Of a DNA stretch of 64,000 nucleotides, positions 9,232 through 19,196 are shown piece after piece. The notes below the pieces were generated by a model. That model searched no databases. It was not told where the DNA came from and worked only from the letters and a program-made list of their open reading frames with translations. This DNA is from Pseudomonas sp. Q2-TVG4-2 (GTDB taxonomy: Bacteria; Pseudomonadota; Gammaproteobacteria; Pseudomonadales; Pseudomonadaceae). The position numbers were made by a program, and so were the translations under genes. The stretch spans positions 62,001 to 126,000 of the forward strand of contig NZ_LGLW01000004.1 in assembly GCF_013620795.1 (NCBI RefSeq), in the 5' to 3' direction. Every line of letters begins with the position of its first letter. Position 1 is the stretch's first letter.

Positions 9232-9256
9232 GTAGGAGGCGCGCCCCGCGGCGAAT
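9232..9256. repeat. Single REP arm
   Basis: GTAGGAGGCGCGCCCCGCGG arm of the window's main REP family, fused to the end of the third tandem unit and 28 bp downstream of the wbpM stop codon. Confidence 0.8.
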
Positions 9257-9283
9257 GCAGGCGATAGCCTGCCAAAAACATCA

Positions 9284-11296
9284 CTACTCAGCCGGCCCAA
9301 CCCGCCGCTGCTGATAGATCAAATCGACGATTTCCCCTTCCGGCACATACCCGCTCACTACTTCTCGGAGCAGGACCCGAACTTGTGGGTAATCATCCTG
9401 CTCCACCGCCTTCAGCAGTTTGGCCAATACGCCACGCAGCACATCCCAGGTGAAATACTCTTCATCTGCCCGCATGATCATCGGGTGCTCGGTCGGGCTC
9501 ACGTTGTCGCCGATCAGCAGCTCTTCGTAGAGCTTCTCACCCGGGCGCAATCCAGTGAACTCGATGGTAATGTCCCCGTGCGGAGACCTCTCCGAGCGCA
9601 CGCTCAGGCCAGACAGGTGAATCAGCTTCTCGGCCAGCTCTGCAATGCGCACCGGCTGGCCCATATCCAGCACGAACACATCGCCGCCCTGCCCCATAGA
9701 GCCCGCCTGGATCACCAGCTGCGCCGCCTCGGGAATGGTCATAAAATAGCGAGTGATCTTCGGGTGGGTCACCGTCACCGGGCCACCGTTGCGAATCTGC
9801 TGATAGAACCGAGGGATCACCGACCCCGACGAGCCCAGCACATTGCCGAAACGGACCATGGTGAAACGGGTCTTGTTGACGTGATGCACCGCATCATCAG
9901 CACCAAATAGCACAGGCGCCGTCTCGCGGCTCAGCGCCTGCAGGATCATTTCCGCAACACGCTTGGTACTGCCCATTACGTTGGTAGGCCGCACTGCCTT
10001 GTCGGTGGAGATCAGCACGAAGTTGGCCACACCCGCCTGCACGGCGGCCTGGGCCGTGTTCATGGTGCCCAGCACATTGTTCAAAACGCCTTCGGCGACG
10101 TTGTGCTCCACCATGGGCACATGCTTATAGGCCGCCGCGTGGTAGATCGTCTCCACCTGCCAGGTGCGCATTACATCCAACAGACGGTCAGGATTGCGGA
10201 TGGAACCCAGAATCGGCACCAATTTGATCGGCAAAGAGGCTCGCTCAATCGTCCGCTCTAGCTCGATGTGAATGCTGTAGAGATTGAACTCGCTATGCTC
10301 GAACAGCAGCAACGCCTTGGGCTTGTTCGAGAGGATCTGCCGGCACAGCTCCGAACCAATCGAGCCGCCAGCACCGGTCACCATCACCACCTTGCCCCGA
10401 ATGCACTTCTCGAACAGCGCCTGCTGCGGCGGCACGGCGTCGCGCCCGAGCAGATCCGCGATATCGACTTCCTGAATGTCCTCGACCTTGACCCGCCCAC
10501 TGGCCAGATCCATAAAACCCGGCACGCTACGAACATGGAGCGGATAGTGCTCCAGCGTCTCCAAAACTTCACGACGCCGCGCTCGCGATACCGATGGAAT
10601 CGCCAGCAGAATCTCGTCGCTGCCGGTCTCGTCAATCATCTGCCGGATATGCTTGGGCGAATAAACCCGTAGTCCCGCAATAGAGCGATTGAACAGATTG
10701 GGATCATCATCGATGAACGCAACCGGACGCATACCCCGCCCCAGGCGCAACGCCGCCACCAACTGATTGCCCGCCGCACCGGCGCCATAAACCGCCACCT
10801 TCGGCAAGCTCGCATCACGGCCTTTGAACTTGGTGAGCGAATTGGGAGAAAACCAGTCACCCATGAAATACTGGCGCATCACCAGGCGCAGCCCACCGAT
10901 CAAGACAAGACTCAACCACCAATAGTTGAACACCATCGAGCGCGGAATGAGCTTGGGCGCGTCGGAGTACCAGTACACCGCGAGGGAGAGCAACAACGCC
11001 GAGAGCGTCACGGCCTTGGCGATCGCCATCAGTGCGTCATTACCGAAGTAACGCATCACAGCGCGATACATACCGAAGCGGATGAAGAACGGAATAGCGA
11101 TCAGCGGCGCAACACCGAAGAGCCAAGCGTGGCCACCGAGCGGGTCGACAAACGTAAAATTTCCAAGGCGTACGACGAATGCCAGCCAAAGCGCAGCCCA
11201 GACCAACACCACATCTGTCGATACTTGAATGAGGCGTTTGTAGCGCCGGGGCAATCGCACCAGTCGCGCACGTATGTTTTCCGCCAATCTCAACAC
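9284..11296 (-). CDS. wbpM: WbpM-type membrane UDP-sugar C6-dehydratase
   Basis: A 670-residue inner-membrane nucleotide-sugar dehydratase expected to convert UDP-GlcNAc to UDP-2-acetamido-2,6-dideoxy-xylo-4-hexulose. Four membrane helices occupy about residues 22-42, 58-76, 92-110 and 124-142. A first Rossmann fold begins VAVYGAGAAGNQLV (168-180). The catalytic SDR domain begins VMVTGAGGSIGSE (304-316). The active site reads STDKA (430-434) followed by M441-GST-K445, with methionine in the usual tyrosine place, characteristic of the WbpM class. The start is GTG at 11296 with AGGAAGG upstream. As in other Pseudomonas O-antigen loci, wbpM closes the cluster and supplies the 6-deoxy-HexNAc precursor for the first sugar. 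Confidence 0.95.
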   Translation of the reverse strand: MLRLAENIRARLVRLPRRYKRLIQVSTDVVLVWAALWLAFVVRLGNFTFVDPLGGHAWLFGVAPLIAIPFFIRFGMYRAVMRYFGNDALMAIAKAVTLSALLLSLAVYWYSDAPKLIPRSMVFNYWWLSLVLIGGLRLVMRQYFMGDWFSPNSLTKFKGRDASLPKVAVYGAGAAGNQLVAALRLGRGMRPVAFIDDDPNLFNRSIAGLRVYSPKHIRQMIDETGSDEILLAIPSVSRARRREVLETLEHYPLHVRSVPGFMDLASGRVKVEDIQEVDIADLLGRDAVPPQQALFEKCIRGKVVMVTGAGGSIGSELCRQILSNKPKALLLFEHSEFNLYSIHIELERTIERASLPIKLVPILGSIRNPDRLLDVMRTWQVETIYHAAAYKHVPMVEHNVAEGVLNNVLGTMNTAQAAVQAGVANFVLISTDKAVRPTNVMGSTKRVAEMILQALSRETAPVLFGADDAVHHVNKTRFTMVRFGNVLGSSGSVIPRFYQQIRNGGPVTVTHPKITRYFMTIPEAAQLVIQAGSMGQGGDVFVLDMGQPVRIAELAEKLIHLSGLSVRSERSPHGDITIEFTGLRPGEKLYEELLIGDNVSPTEHPMIMRADEEYFTWDVLRGVLAKLLKAVEQDDYPQVRVLLREVVSGYVPEGEIVDLIYQQRRVGPAE

Positions 11297-11403
11297 AACG
11301 CTACCCTTCCTAGAACCGAAACGCCGGCCGCTTCGGCTATGCAGCCCATTAATTCACCCAACTGACCCAACGCTAGACAACACAGGTTAGAAAACAGCTG
11401 AGG

Positions 11404-11958
11404 TTAGCGTTTCACGACCCGGTCTCCTGCGCCCTTGCCGGCCACGGTCATAAAGATGTACTTGAAGTAATCGGCCAGGGTCAGGCTGGCGATCATCTTC
11501 TGATCCGTCTCGGCCAGCAGAGCCGGCGTGGACATATCGATTTCGCTCACCTGCGCCAGTCCGGTAATCCCGGGACGCACGTCGAACACGCCACGCTTGG
11601 CACGTTCCTCAGTCAGATCCGCCTGGTTGAACAGCCCTGGCCGTGGTCCCACCAGGCTCATCTCGCCCTTCAGCACGTTCCACAACTGAGGCAGCTCATC
11701 CAGCTTGGTCTTGCGCAGGAAATGGCCGAAGCGGGTGATGGACGCGCTACTGGCCAGATGCGTTGCAACCGATGCCGTATCCACCCGCATCGTGCGGAAT
11801 TTGACCAGCGTAAACGGCTTCTGACGGCGGCCGACACGCACTTGGCGAAAAATCGGTGAGCCCGTATCGAACAAGCCAATGATTGTCAGCACGAGCAACA
11901 CCGGGAACCCAACCACCAGGCCCACCAGCGAAAATACAAAATCGAAGAGTCGAATCAC
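11404..11958 (-). CDS. Monotopic phosphoglycosyltransferase (PglC/WcaJ-C-terminal type)
   Basis: A 184-residue initiating transferase that would attach a sugar-1-phosphate from a UDP-sugar to undecaprenyl phosphate at the cytoplasmic membrane face. Residues 5-30 form the re-entrant membrane helix. Family motifs follow: VKFRTM (52-57), the catalytic pair D87-E88 in KLDELPQLWNVLKGEMS, and LVGPRPG (102-108). The length is that of the minimal PglC-like enzymes with no extra N-terminal helices. The start is GTG at 11958 (GTGATTCG), which overlaps a TGA in a different frame of the epimerase remnant. Given wbpM and the epimerase genes, the first sugar is probably QuiNAc or FucNAc, which is inference. 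Confidence 0.92.
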   Translation of the reverse strand: MIRLFDFVFSLVGLVVGFPVLLVLTIIGLFDTGSPIFRQVRVGRRQKPFTLVKFRTMRVDTASVATHLASSASITRFGHFLRKTKLDELPQLWNVLKGEMSLVGPRPGLFNQADLTEERAKRGVFDVRPGITGLAQVSEIDMSTPALLAETDQKMIASLTLADYFKYIFMTVAGKGAGDRVVKR

Positions 11959-11976
11959 GGGTTCACCGGTAAGAGA

Positions 11977-12154
11977 TCAGTTGGAACGCTCAAAGCAACG
12001 CCTGAGCCCTTCTTGCACCGTATGGGGCGGTTTCCAGTCCAGCAGTTCGCAGGTCTTGCTGATATCCACCTGCAGCGAGCCGAGCAGCCGTTGGGCCATC
12101 GCTTTTTTTGCCCAGCAACGTAGCACCAAGCTGGAGCAGGCCAGCCAGTACTGG
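11977..12154 (-). pseudogene. Frameshifted C-terminal remnant of a WbpV/WbpK-like epimerase
   Basis: Read on the minus strand, one frame gives VLAGLLQLGATLLGKK and the next frame continues AMAQRLLGSLQVDISKT, ending DWKPPHTVQEGLRRCFERSN and a stop at 11977. Together they match the C-terminus of the SDR gene just upstream (compare its [18 protein letters not shown]). The frame changes at a run of seven A (12103-12109); six would restore it. About 58 codons are left and the rest of the gene is missing. It lies directly before the phosphoglycosyltransferase gene, where an intact epimerase would be expected. I read it as the scar of a recombination that exchanged the central cluster, with the intact SDR gene as the replacement. 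Confidence 0.75.
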
Positions 12155-12280
12155 ACCGGATCGTGGGGTTTACCATCGCTTGCCTAATGCCACGCAACAA
12201 CTCCGTGGCGATAGTCCCGCATCACCCCGCCAATGCGGTGAATGCGGAGGCGGTTCGAACATTTCGTAACAGGCGAACGA

Positions 12281-13240
12281 CTAGAAACGAACACGGTACT
12301 CATGGCCAATCCGTACCAGCGCCTGATGGGTACTTTCCCTTGGTAACCAGCCCAGAATCCTCTGCGCCTTAGTGCTGTCGATTTGCAACGAGCCGAACAA
12401 TTGATTGAACAGCCGTTGGCGCCCAAGCAGCCTACAGGTGAGTCCGATGATACTGACCGGAGCGGGAAACAGGCGAGCGGACCGCCCCATCCCATGGGCC
12501 AAGCTCGAAATAATCTCTCTGGTCGAAACATTGTCTCCATCTGCAGCCAAAAAAACTTCGCCTGCAGCGAGCGGATGTTCAGCACACCTTTCCAAAAGAC
12601 TCACCAAATTTTGCAGGGAAACCAAGCTGCGCTGATTACAGTCCTGGCCAAAAGGCATCGGAACACCACGATCGACCAGCCTCAGCAATCGTGCAAAATT
12701 GCCAGGTGCATTACTATCGATCACCATTGGAGGTCTAACAATAACCCACTCGATGCCCGCCTGCTCGCAGCAACTAATGAGTGCCAGCTCGGCCTCGTAC
12801 TTAGATCTTCCATAATCAGAGCAAGGCTCAGGCACTGAATTCTCGGAAAATGGCCGACCGTCAGTGCGGTCGCCATTAACCCCTATAGAACTAACAAAGA
12901 CAAAACGGCTAACTCCTGAACGGGCTGCTGCCTGGATCAGCGCTACGGTGCCATTAACATTAACTTCACGAAACGCCTCAAGAGATGAGGTGACCCGCTC
13001 CTTAATGATATGTGCCCGGCCCGCTAGGTGAATCACACAGCTCACATCAGCGCAGGCCAAATGTAGTCCCCTGTCATCGCTCAGATCAGCCACAACGCAT
13101 TCGACTTGACTGTGCGAACATCTCGAAGGGGAGCGGATCATCGCCCGAACAGAGTGCCGGTTAGTCGTTAGGCGCTCGACCAACGCCTTACCTATAAAAC
13201 CGTTTGCCCCTGTAACGAGGATCTTCGACATTGGCGTCAT
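12281..13240 (-). CDS. SDR nucleotide-sugar epimerase/4-reductase (WbpV/WbpK-like)
   Basis: A 319-residue extended SDR. NAD(P)-binding [18 protein letters not shown] starts at residue 7, the strand VSSIGVNG is at 116-123, and catalytic Y143-GRS-K147 follows. This branch, paired with WbpM enzymes, reduces or epimerises the UDP-4-keto-6-deoxy-HexNAc to UDP-QuiNAc or UDP-FucNAc; which one cannot be told here. Its ATG at 13240 overlaps the ugd stop by 4 bp (ATGA), so the genes are coupled. A frameshifted C-terminal scrap of a second such gene lies downstream at 11977-12154. The gene is less GC-rich than wbpM, in line with the cluster's imported centre. Confidence 0.88.
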   Translation of the reverse strand: MTPMSKILVTGANGFIGKALVERLTTNRHSVRAMIRSPSRCSHSQVECVVADLSDDRGLHLACADVSCVIHLAGRAHIIKERVTSSLEAFREVNVNGTVALIQAAARSGVSRFVFVSSIGVNGDRTDGRPFSENSVPEPCSDYGRSKYEAELALISCCEQAGIEWVIVRPPMVIDSNAPGNFARLLRLVDRGVPMPFGQDCNQRSLVSLQNLVSLLERCAEHPLAAGEVFLAADGDNVSTREIISSLAHGMGRSARLFPAPVSIIGLTCRLLGRQRLFNQLFGSLQIDSTKAQRILGWLPRESTHQALVRIGHEYRVRF

Positions 13241-14571
13241 GCCTTGCGTAGACCGCGGCCAACTGCATGATAGAGAAGGCCGGCGGCCGCCATCTCCTTG
13301 GGGTCGAAAAGATTACGTCCGTCCACAACCACAGGGAAACGAAGCGTTTGCCGCAACCTGCCCAAGTCACATACCCGATAAGCCTTCCATTCCGTACAGA
13401 TAACCAACGCATCTGCCCCCTCAAGTGCAGCTTCTCTGGATGCACAGAGCGTTAGATCGTCGCGAGCACCATAAATCCGCTCGCACTCCGCCATAGCCTG
13501 GGGATCGTGTGCTTGGATGTAAGCTCCAGCGGACCAGGCCGCCTCCATGAAGCTCCTGCTTGGTGCGTCCCGCATATCGTCGGTGTTGGGCTTGAACGAT
13601 AGCCCCCAGAGAGCAATTCGCTTTCCAGCCAGACTCCCCCCGAAGGCCTGCTGCAGCTTGGTGAACAGCATTTGCTTCTGCCGCTTATTAACCGCCTCAA
13701 CCGCCTCGAGCAGATCGGCCTGATAGCCAACCTCCTGCGCGGTACGGGCCAACGCCTGGACGTCTTTCGGAAAGCAGGAACCGCCGTACCCGCAACCGGG
13801 GTAGATAAAGTGGTAACCGATTCGGGGGTCCGCGCCAATACCGAGACGAACCTGTTCGATATCCGCTTCAAGCAGATCAGCCAAGTTAGCCATTTCGTTC
13901 ATAAAACTAATTTTAGTAGCCAGCATGGCGTTGGCGGCATATTTAGTAAGCTCAGCCGAGCGTACGTCCATAAACATTAACTTGTCGTGATTACGGTTAT
14001 AAGGGCCATAGCATAGCCGCATGGCATCACGCACTACGGGGGAATCGCTACCTATAACGATGCGCGAACCCTTTGTGAAATCCTCAATCGCCGCACCTTC
14101 CTTGAGAAACTCAGGATTGGAGCAGACCTCAAATTCCAGTTTTTTCCCACGCTCGGACAGCAGACTTGACACGCACTCCCTAACTTTATCAGCAGTCCCT
14201 ACCGGCACCGTTGACTTATCAATTACGATTTTAGGTTCTGTCATGTGGCGGCCGATGGTACCAGCCACCTCCAAGACATACTTCAGGTCGGCTTTACCAT
14301 CTTCATCCGGCGGTGTACCCACCGCTATGAATTGGAGATAGCCATGTTCCACTCCGAGCGCTGCGTCGGTGGAGAAACTAAGACGGCCGGCCTTGCAGTT
14401 GTTAAGAATCAGCTCTTCCAACCCAGGTTCATAGATGGGCACGACGCCTTTATTAAGGCCATCGATCTTTTGTTGATCAATGTCAATGCACACCACCGAA
14501 TGCCCAACATCAGCCAGACAAGCACCCGTCACCAGACCAACGTAGCCACTACCAAAAACCGTTATGTTCAT
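13237..14571 (-). CDS. ugd: UDP-glucose 6-dehydrogenase
   Basis: A 444-residue enzyme that oxidises UDP-glucose to UDP-glucuronate with two NAD+. The N-terminal Rossmann motif is [19 protein letters not shown] (3-21). [11 protein letters not shown] is at 120-130 and EFLKEG at 154-159. The catalytic cysteine is C266 in GGSCFPKD. The C-terminal domain contains the conserved [19 protein letters not shown]. The length is normal. The gene directly follows the UDP-xylose synthase gene by 8 bp, so UDP-glucuronate is probably passed to that enzyme; free UDP-GlcA could also be a repeat-unit sugar. Confidence 0.96.
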   Translation of the reverse strand: MNITVFGSGYVGLVTGACLADVGHSVVCIDIDQQKIDGLNKGVVPIYEPGLEELILNNCKAGRLSFSTDAALGVEHGYLQFIAVGTPPDEDGKADLKYVLEVAGTIGRHMTEPKIVIDKSTVPVGTADKVRECVSSLLSERGKKLEFEVCSNPEFLKEGAAIEDFTKGSRIVIGSDSPVVRDAMRLCYGPYNRNHDKLMFMDVRSAELTKYAANAMLATKISFMNEMANLADLLEADIEQVRLGIGADPRIGYHFIYPGCGYGGSCFPKDVQALARTAQEVGYQADLLEAVEAVNKRQKQMLFTKLQQAFGGSLAGKRIALWGLSFKPNTDDMRDAPSRSFMEAAWSAGAYIQAHDPQAMAECERIYGARDDLTLCASREAALEGADALVICTEWKAYRVCDLGRLRQTLRFPVVVDGRNLFDPKEMAAAGLLYHAVGRGLRKA

Positions 14572-14579
14572 AAGTTACG

Positions 14580-15530
14580 TCAGCCTACCTTCGCTTCTTT
14601 TAACAACTCATCGAAGTACTGAATGGTTTTCTCCAACCCTTGGTCCAGCATGATGGTCGGCCGCCAGTCCAACACCGACTTAGCCTGGGTAATGTCAGGT
14701 TGCCGCTGCTGGGGATCATCCTCCGGCAGGGGGCGGAAAACTATACGTGAAGCGCTGCCTGTTAGTTCGAGAACGCGCTCAGCCAGTTGGCGCATGGTAA
14801 ATTCGCCAGGATTTCCCAGATTTATTGGGCCAGTTACTTCATCCGCCGTGTTCATCAAGCGAACAAAGCCTTCGATAAGATCGTCGACATAGCAGAAACT
14901 ACGGGTCTGATGGCCTTCACCATAAATGGTGAGATCTTCCCCATTCAGCGCCTGAACGATGAAATTACTAACGACACGCCCATCGTTGGGATGCATCCGC
15001 GGGCCATAAGTGTTGAAGATCCGCGCAATCTTTATCCGCAACCCGTGCTGACGGTGATAATCGGAGAAAAGCGTTTCAGCGCAGCGCTTGCCTTCGTCAT
15101 AGCAGGAGCGAATGCCAATTGGATTTACCCGTCCCCAATAGCCTTCCGGCTGCGGATGAATCTCCGGATCCCCGTAAACTTCGCTGGTAGATGCCTGGAA
15201 TATTTTTGCTTTCGTACGCTTGGCCAAGCCAAGCATATTGATGGCGCCATGAACATTAGTCTTGAGCGTCTGCACCGGATCGAATTGATAGTGAATCGGT
15301 GACGCCGGGCATGCCAAATTATATATCTCGTCTACTTCTACATAGAGGGGAAAGGTCACATCATGACGAATAAGCTCAAAATACGGATTTGCCATTAGGT
15401 GAGCTATATTGCGCTTTGCGCCAGTATAGAAGTTGTCGACGCACAAAACTTCGTTCCCTCCAGCTAGCAGACGCTCGCACAAATGGGACCCTAAGAATCC
15501 TGCACCGCCTGTGACCATTACCCGCTTCAT
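14580..15530 (-). CDS. UDP-glucuronate decarboxylase / UDP-xylose synthase
   Basis: A 316-residue extended SDR that decarboxylates UDP-glucuronate to UDP-xylose via the 4-keto intermediate. NAD motif [18 protein letters not shown] is at 4-21. [11 protein letters not shown] at 72-82 is diagnostic of UXS rather than 4-epimerases. The active site comprises TSEVYGDPE near 115 and Y144-DEG-K148. [11 protein letters not shown] and [15 protein letters not shown] are further UXS-specific segments. The ATG at 15530 overlaps the stop of the glycosyltransferase gene by 4 bp. With ugd downstream it makes a two-step UDP-Glc to UDP-Xyl module, pointing to xylose or a derivative in the polysaccharide. Confidence 0.94.
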   Translation of the reverse strand: MKRVMVTGGAGFLGSHLCERLLAGGNEVLCVDNFYTGAKRNIAHLMANPYFELIRHDVTFPLYVEVDEIYNLACPASPIHYQFDPVQTLKTNVHGAINMLGLAKRTKAKIFQASTSEVYGDPEIHPQPEGYWGRVNPIGIRSCYDEGKRCAETLFSDYHRQHGLRIKIARIFNTYGPRMHPNDGRVVSNFIVQALNGEDLTIYGEGHQTRSFCYVDDLIEGFVRLMNTADEVTGPINLGNPGEFTMRQLAERVLELTGSASRIVFRPLPEDDPQQRQPDITQAKSVLDWRPTIMLDQGLEKTIQYFDELLKEAKVG

Positions 15531-16318
15531 AGACCTTTCCTTAAAACGCGATAATAAAATCCACCCATCGCATGGGTAAAAGTAAACACATACGCAAGCA
15601 GCCCGTTAGTCCGAGGAAACTCGCGATGCACCATATGCATCCGCTGAAGCATGTACTTCTTTGAACCTGAAATCTGGCCAGAAATTCTTCTATAGTTAAG
15701 CAGGGGATATTGAACTTTCCAGTGCTTTACTCCCGCCTCAAGTACCCTTAGCCAACAGTCATAATCCTCAACGGCCTTGTAACGAATATCTTCGTTGAAT
15801 GGAAAGCGCAACATAAGGTCACGCCTAATCAATACACTTGACGTGGGTATACGCCCCTTAATACGCTGTTGCCAGAACGTGACGAGTTGCGCCGCGGGAT
15901 TGGCAATCGGATCGAAGCTCAGTAAAGTTTCATCAGTAAAATCCTTCATTTTAGTACTGATAAACTCTGCCTCGTTCGACGTTGCCGCCGCCATTTGTAA
16001 CGCCAACTTTTCTGGATGCCAGATATCATCCGCGTCGAGAAAAGCAATCCAAGTCCCATTAGCATTCTTTACCCCGATATTCCGAGGTGCGGCCGGGGCA
16101 CCGTTATTCCTCTCTAACGGTATAAGACGAATTCGCGAGTCCCGGGCGGCAAATTCCAATACAACGCTTCGAGTGCCATCTTTCGAGCAATCGTCAATGA
16201 CCAACAACTCCCAATCCTGCCAGCTTTGCTCTAGTACCGATTGAAGCGTTCTTCCAATCAATCGCTCGGCGTTATAAGACGGCGTAATTATCGAGACCGT
16301 CGGATTTTCTTTACTCAA
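15527..16318 (-). CDS. Family 2 glycosyltransferase
   Basis: A 263-residue GT-A fold transferase. The N-terminus [22 protein letters not shown] binds the nucleotide, [10 protein letters not shown] is at 40-49, [13 protein letters not shown] is near 70, and the metal-binding FLDADDIW is near 92-99. The C-terminal part ([16 protein letters not shown]) probably selects the acceptor. It would add one O-antigen residue to the lipid-linked unit on the inner membrane face. Overlapping 4-bp junctions on both sides place it in the same operon. Donor and acceptor are unknown; with UDP-Xyl and CMP-Pse made here, a UDP-sugar donor is the likelier for GT2. Confidence 0.9.
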   Translation of the reverse strand: MSKENPTVSIITPSYNAERLIGRTLQSVLEQSWQDWELLVIDDCSKDGTRSVVLEFAARDSRIRLIPLERNNGAPAAPRNIGVKNANGTWIAFLDADDIWHPEKLALQMAAATSNEAEFISTKMKDFTDETLLSFDPIANPAAQLVTFWQQRIKGRIPTSSVLIRRDLMLRFPFNEDIRYKAVEDYDCWLRVLEAGVKHWKVQYPLLNYRRISGQISGSKKYMLQRMHMVHREFPRTNGLLAYVFTFTHAMGGFYYRVLRKGL

Positions 16319-17871
16319 CCTCTATCTCCCCTAGGCAGCTTTGCTCGAACGCCATCAACCCAGCGAAATGCGGGACGACGTTTTACTTCCAATAAGGGCA
16401 GTTCCGGGCTGACGGGTACATAATCTGACAATTCCCCCCAGCGCTTATTCTTTAATGCTTCGACAACGGGATCTTCTCCGCCTTGGTCTTCCGCCCAAGT
16501 TGGATCATCAGCTACTAGTTCGCCGGACTGCAACATATCTATAAGCCGCGATGCATCTGCTCCCTCGCGGTAGGTATAGCGAGTAGTTTCAATTGGTATT
16601 ACAAAATTCACGAATTGAGGATGCCGATGAGAGCGTACATAGAGGAAGCGCAACGTTTTACGAATGACCGTGTCCGGATCCAAATCCTGCTTCGCATTCA
16701 CTTCGTACATCGAAGCCTTATCAGCAAAGGCTCGAACAAATCCAGCACGAGCATAGGTTGAAGGCCCTAGGCAGATGACCTGTTTACCACATACCCCCGC
16801 CTCTACAGCTGAACTCCCCCCGTTAAGTACAACTATATCGGCGTGTTGAATTAAATCGTACGTGCTCGCTTTCTGCTCGCTGGAAATGCAGTGTATGCCG
16901 CGGCGAGCGGCCCAACTCTGGTACAGCTTCAAAGAGCGAGCACCTCCAACCTGACCGATATTTTCCGCCCAGTTGGGATGGCAGCGCACAACTACTTGCT
17001 GCGGCGCGATTCCGAACGCTTCGAAAAAGTCATCTAAGGCTTGGCTATTATCGATCCAACTGGTTTTCCACTCTGCATGACCGGCAAATTCGTTCTTGCT
17101 GCTAGGTAGCACTAGGACCCGTTGCCCCGGGGCTGAAAGCGGCCAAGGCGCGGGTTCCGGGTTCTGATTGTAAAGACGCCATTCTAATGAGTTGCGTTGA
17201 AGAAAGCGCTGACCCGCCAGTTTCCCCGCAATTAGCGCCTGTGGCGCCGTAAGAGGGCGATCATCATATGCTGCCACCATATCGCCGATAGCCTTGAGCG
17301 AAAGGCAGTTAGCATTTGGCGTCAACTGCAGACCCTCACTAAACCAGGGTCGCTCATGCGTAACGAACGGGACACCTGCATGCTCACACGCGAGTGTTAC
17401 GCCGCGCGTTAAGTCCATACGCCCATTAAAGCAAATCACACCTTCAAGGTCGTTCTCGATAATCCAGCGTCTAGCACTAGCATAGGAACGATCGATAGGC
17501 TCGTATAAAGATCTACGAATTGAAACCACCTCGGGCTCATTCCACTCGTCTTCAGATTCCGTACGACTTAAGGTGCAGGAGCTTGATAGCGCCAAGTTAT
17601 CAAGATCCTCTATGCTCAGACCTCCGCTGATACGAGAACTAATGCTTGTTACATTATTATTGGTATAGCTACGCACGCCGCCAAGCATGCACTTAGCGCA
17701 CTCTTTTAGCTTACCGCTCCCTTTAAGTGCGCGCGGATAGCAATTCTCTACCGCACCATCACATGTTAGAAAATATAGATCATGGCCATCTCTTTTGAGA
17801 ATATAAGCGATAAATATTAGATGTTCAACATGAGGCCTAAACGAAAACAAATTAACCAAGCCAATCCTCAT
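16315..17871 (-). CDS. Putative GT-B glycosyltransferase with N-terminal cysteine cluster
   Basis: A 518-residue protein without membrane helices. The N-terminus (MRIGLVNLFSFRPHVEHLIF) is a Rossmann strand-helix. Four cysteines follow at 37, 44, 58 and 61 (TCDGAVENC and ECAKCMLGG). The C-terminal half resembles capsule-type GT-B transferases, with a nucleotide-binding segment HADIVVLNGGSSAVEAGV followed by ICLGPSTYARAGF. A role in transferring pseudaminic acid or another sugar is plausible because the cluster otherwise lacks an obvious CMP-sugar transferase, but this is inference. It overlaps wzy and the GT2 gene by 4 bp each. Base composition is AT-richer than flanking core genes. It is poorly characterised and the cysteines could bind metal. 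Confidence 0.6.
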   Translation of the reverse strand: MRIGLVNLFSFRPHVEHLIFIAYILKRDGHDLYFLTCDGAVENCYPRALKGSGKLKECAKCMLGGVRSYTNNNVTSISSRISGGLSIEDLDNLALSSSCTLSRTESEDEWNEPEVVSIRRSLYEPIDRSYASARRWIIENDLEGVICFNGRMDLTRGVTLACEHAGVPFVTHERPWFSEGLQLTPNANCLSLKAIGDMVAAYDDRPLTAPQALIAGKLAGQRFLQRNSLEWRLYNQNPEPAPWPLSAPGQRVLVLPSSKNEFAGHAEWKTSWIDNSQALDDFFEAFGIAPQQVVVRCHPNWAENIGQVGGARSLKLYQSWAARRGIHCISSEQKASTYDLIQHADIVVLNGGSSAVEAGVCGKQVICLGPSTYARAGFVRAFADKASMYEVNAKQDLDPDTVIRKTLRFLYVRSHRHPQFVNFVIPIETTRYTYREGADASRLIDMLQSGELVADDPTWAEDQGGEDPVVEALKNKRWGELSDYVPVSPELPLLEVKRRPAFRWVDGVRAKLPRGDRG

Positions 17872-19196
17872 AATTGACGCCCCTTCCCCATGGAAACCCC
17901 AGCCAAATATATAATCCCCACAAAGCTCAAAGCAAATAACACAAAGACAAATGCTATTATATTGAACGCGGAAAGTACCGGCGCAACCAATAGCACCATA
18001 AACAAAATATAAAAAATCATCAACGAGCTTACAGTCCCTCTTCGCCTCAACCAGTTGACGGCAAAAGCAAAAAAGGAACCAATCAAAAGAGCCCCAAGGG
18101 CGACTCCAGCCCCGCCATACTGATAATATAGGGACCCGGGCAAAGAGTTAAATAATCCTGCAAATTCGTACTGATCACTCAAAGGGCCAATTACTTTTGC
18201 GAGAATTACCAAAACCCCACCAAAGACTGGTGCACCTTCTGGCTCCGAATTCGAATCAGCAATATTTTCAGCCATCACCCACAATACATGGGTAACATAA
18301 ATTCCGGACAACTGTAGATAATTAGCCATATCACACCAAACCACTTCACACGACGCATTGTAAGAAATCGCGCGGCCGTGCAGATGCAGAGCAAAATTAT
18401 GCAAATAGGTAGCGGAATCTAGGCCACTTACACTAGCACGAGCGTAAAAAACATAACCAACGATACCGACAAATGAGACAAGCAACAAAGCCAACCCCAC
18501 CAACACCCGCACATTGAAAAGGTCTCGAACGGACGAACGACCGGCTACTACCCGAGCCACCAATATAGCCAATAATGTAAGCACAAACAGCCCGATAATT
18601 GTTCGCCCACCTAGAATATATGATCCACCCAACAAGCAAAAAGCGATAAAAAATAAATATACCGCGCAGCGCAAGCGAGTCAACACCTCAGCGTAATAGA
18701 CCAAGCAAATGAAAGAAAAAAAATAGCTGAACTGGAAGAGATTACCGAAAACACTGTAAACGGATGAAATACCCGAACCTGGCTCCCTTTCGGCATTTAA
18801 ACGGGAGCGTATTTCCACAAAACTTTGGGCTAGGAAGTTCACGTCTTGGTACACCGCCCGGTCAACTATCAGAGCAAGAAGGCTGGTAACGGATATAAAA
18901 CAGGCAAATGTCATGCACGTTGCCATCCTTCCGGCTTTACAAGCATCAGACAGACTTGAAAGCCGCTGACTTGGAGGATAGGCAGCTTCCAGCACAACGG
19001 CGAGCACGCTATATATAACGAACACAGCGGTAAAAAAAGCCAAATAGAGAATATAGGCAGGCAAAACATCTGCGTATGCAGACGTAAACGGCAAGAAGAC
19101 ATCAATAAGGATTATTATTGCGGCCAAGCTCCCCACTAGGAGCATCGGCATTTGTATCGCTAACAAGCCTTTCGTCGTTACAATTAAGCGAGTCAA
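17868..19196 (-). CDS. wzy: Candidate O-antigen polymerase Wzy
   Basis: A 442-residue integral membrane protein with about eleven hydrophobic helices and a large periplasmic-type loop in the second half (around residues 265-320, with NASCEVVWCDMANYLQ). This layout, its place among pse, wzx and glycosyltransferase genes, and the absence of any other polymerase candidate support Wzy, which joins repeat units in the periplasm. Sequence identity in this family is low, so the call rests on topology and context. This is the most AT-rich gene in the locus, as is usual for wzy. Its ATG overlaps the pseI stop by 4 bp. Confidence 0.75.
   Translation of the reverse strand: MTRLIVTTKGLLAIQMPMLLVGSLAAIIILIDVFLPFTSAYADVLPAYILYLAFFTAVFVIYSVLAVVLEAAYPPSQRLSSLSDACKAGRMATCMTFACFISVTSLLALIVDRAVYQDVNFLAQSFVEIRSRLNAEREPGSGISSVYSVFGNLFQFSYFFSFICLVYYAEVLTRLRCAVYLFFIAFCLLGGSYILGGRTIIGLFVLTLLAILVARVVAGRSSVRDLFNVRVLVGLALLLVSFVGIVGYVFYARASVSGLDSATYLHNFALHLHGRAISYNASCEVVWCDMANYLQLSGIYVTHVLWVMAENIADSNSEPEGAPVFGGVLVILAKVIGPLSDQYEFAGLFNSLPGSLYYQYGGAGVALGALLIGSFFAFAVNWLRRRGTVSSLMIFYILFMVLLVAPVLSAFNIIAFVFVLFALSFVGIIYLAGVSMGKGRQL

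Noticed and set aside
9257..9272. Terminator for wbpM (GCAGGC hairpin)
   Set aside because: Only a 6-bp stem and no T-run on the minus strand.
11955..12200. An 81-codon protein gene before the phosphoglycosyltransferase
   Set aside because: The frame is out of register with the epimerase similarity, which lies in other frames; it is better read as a pseudogene remnant.
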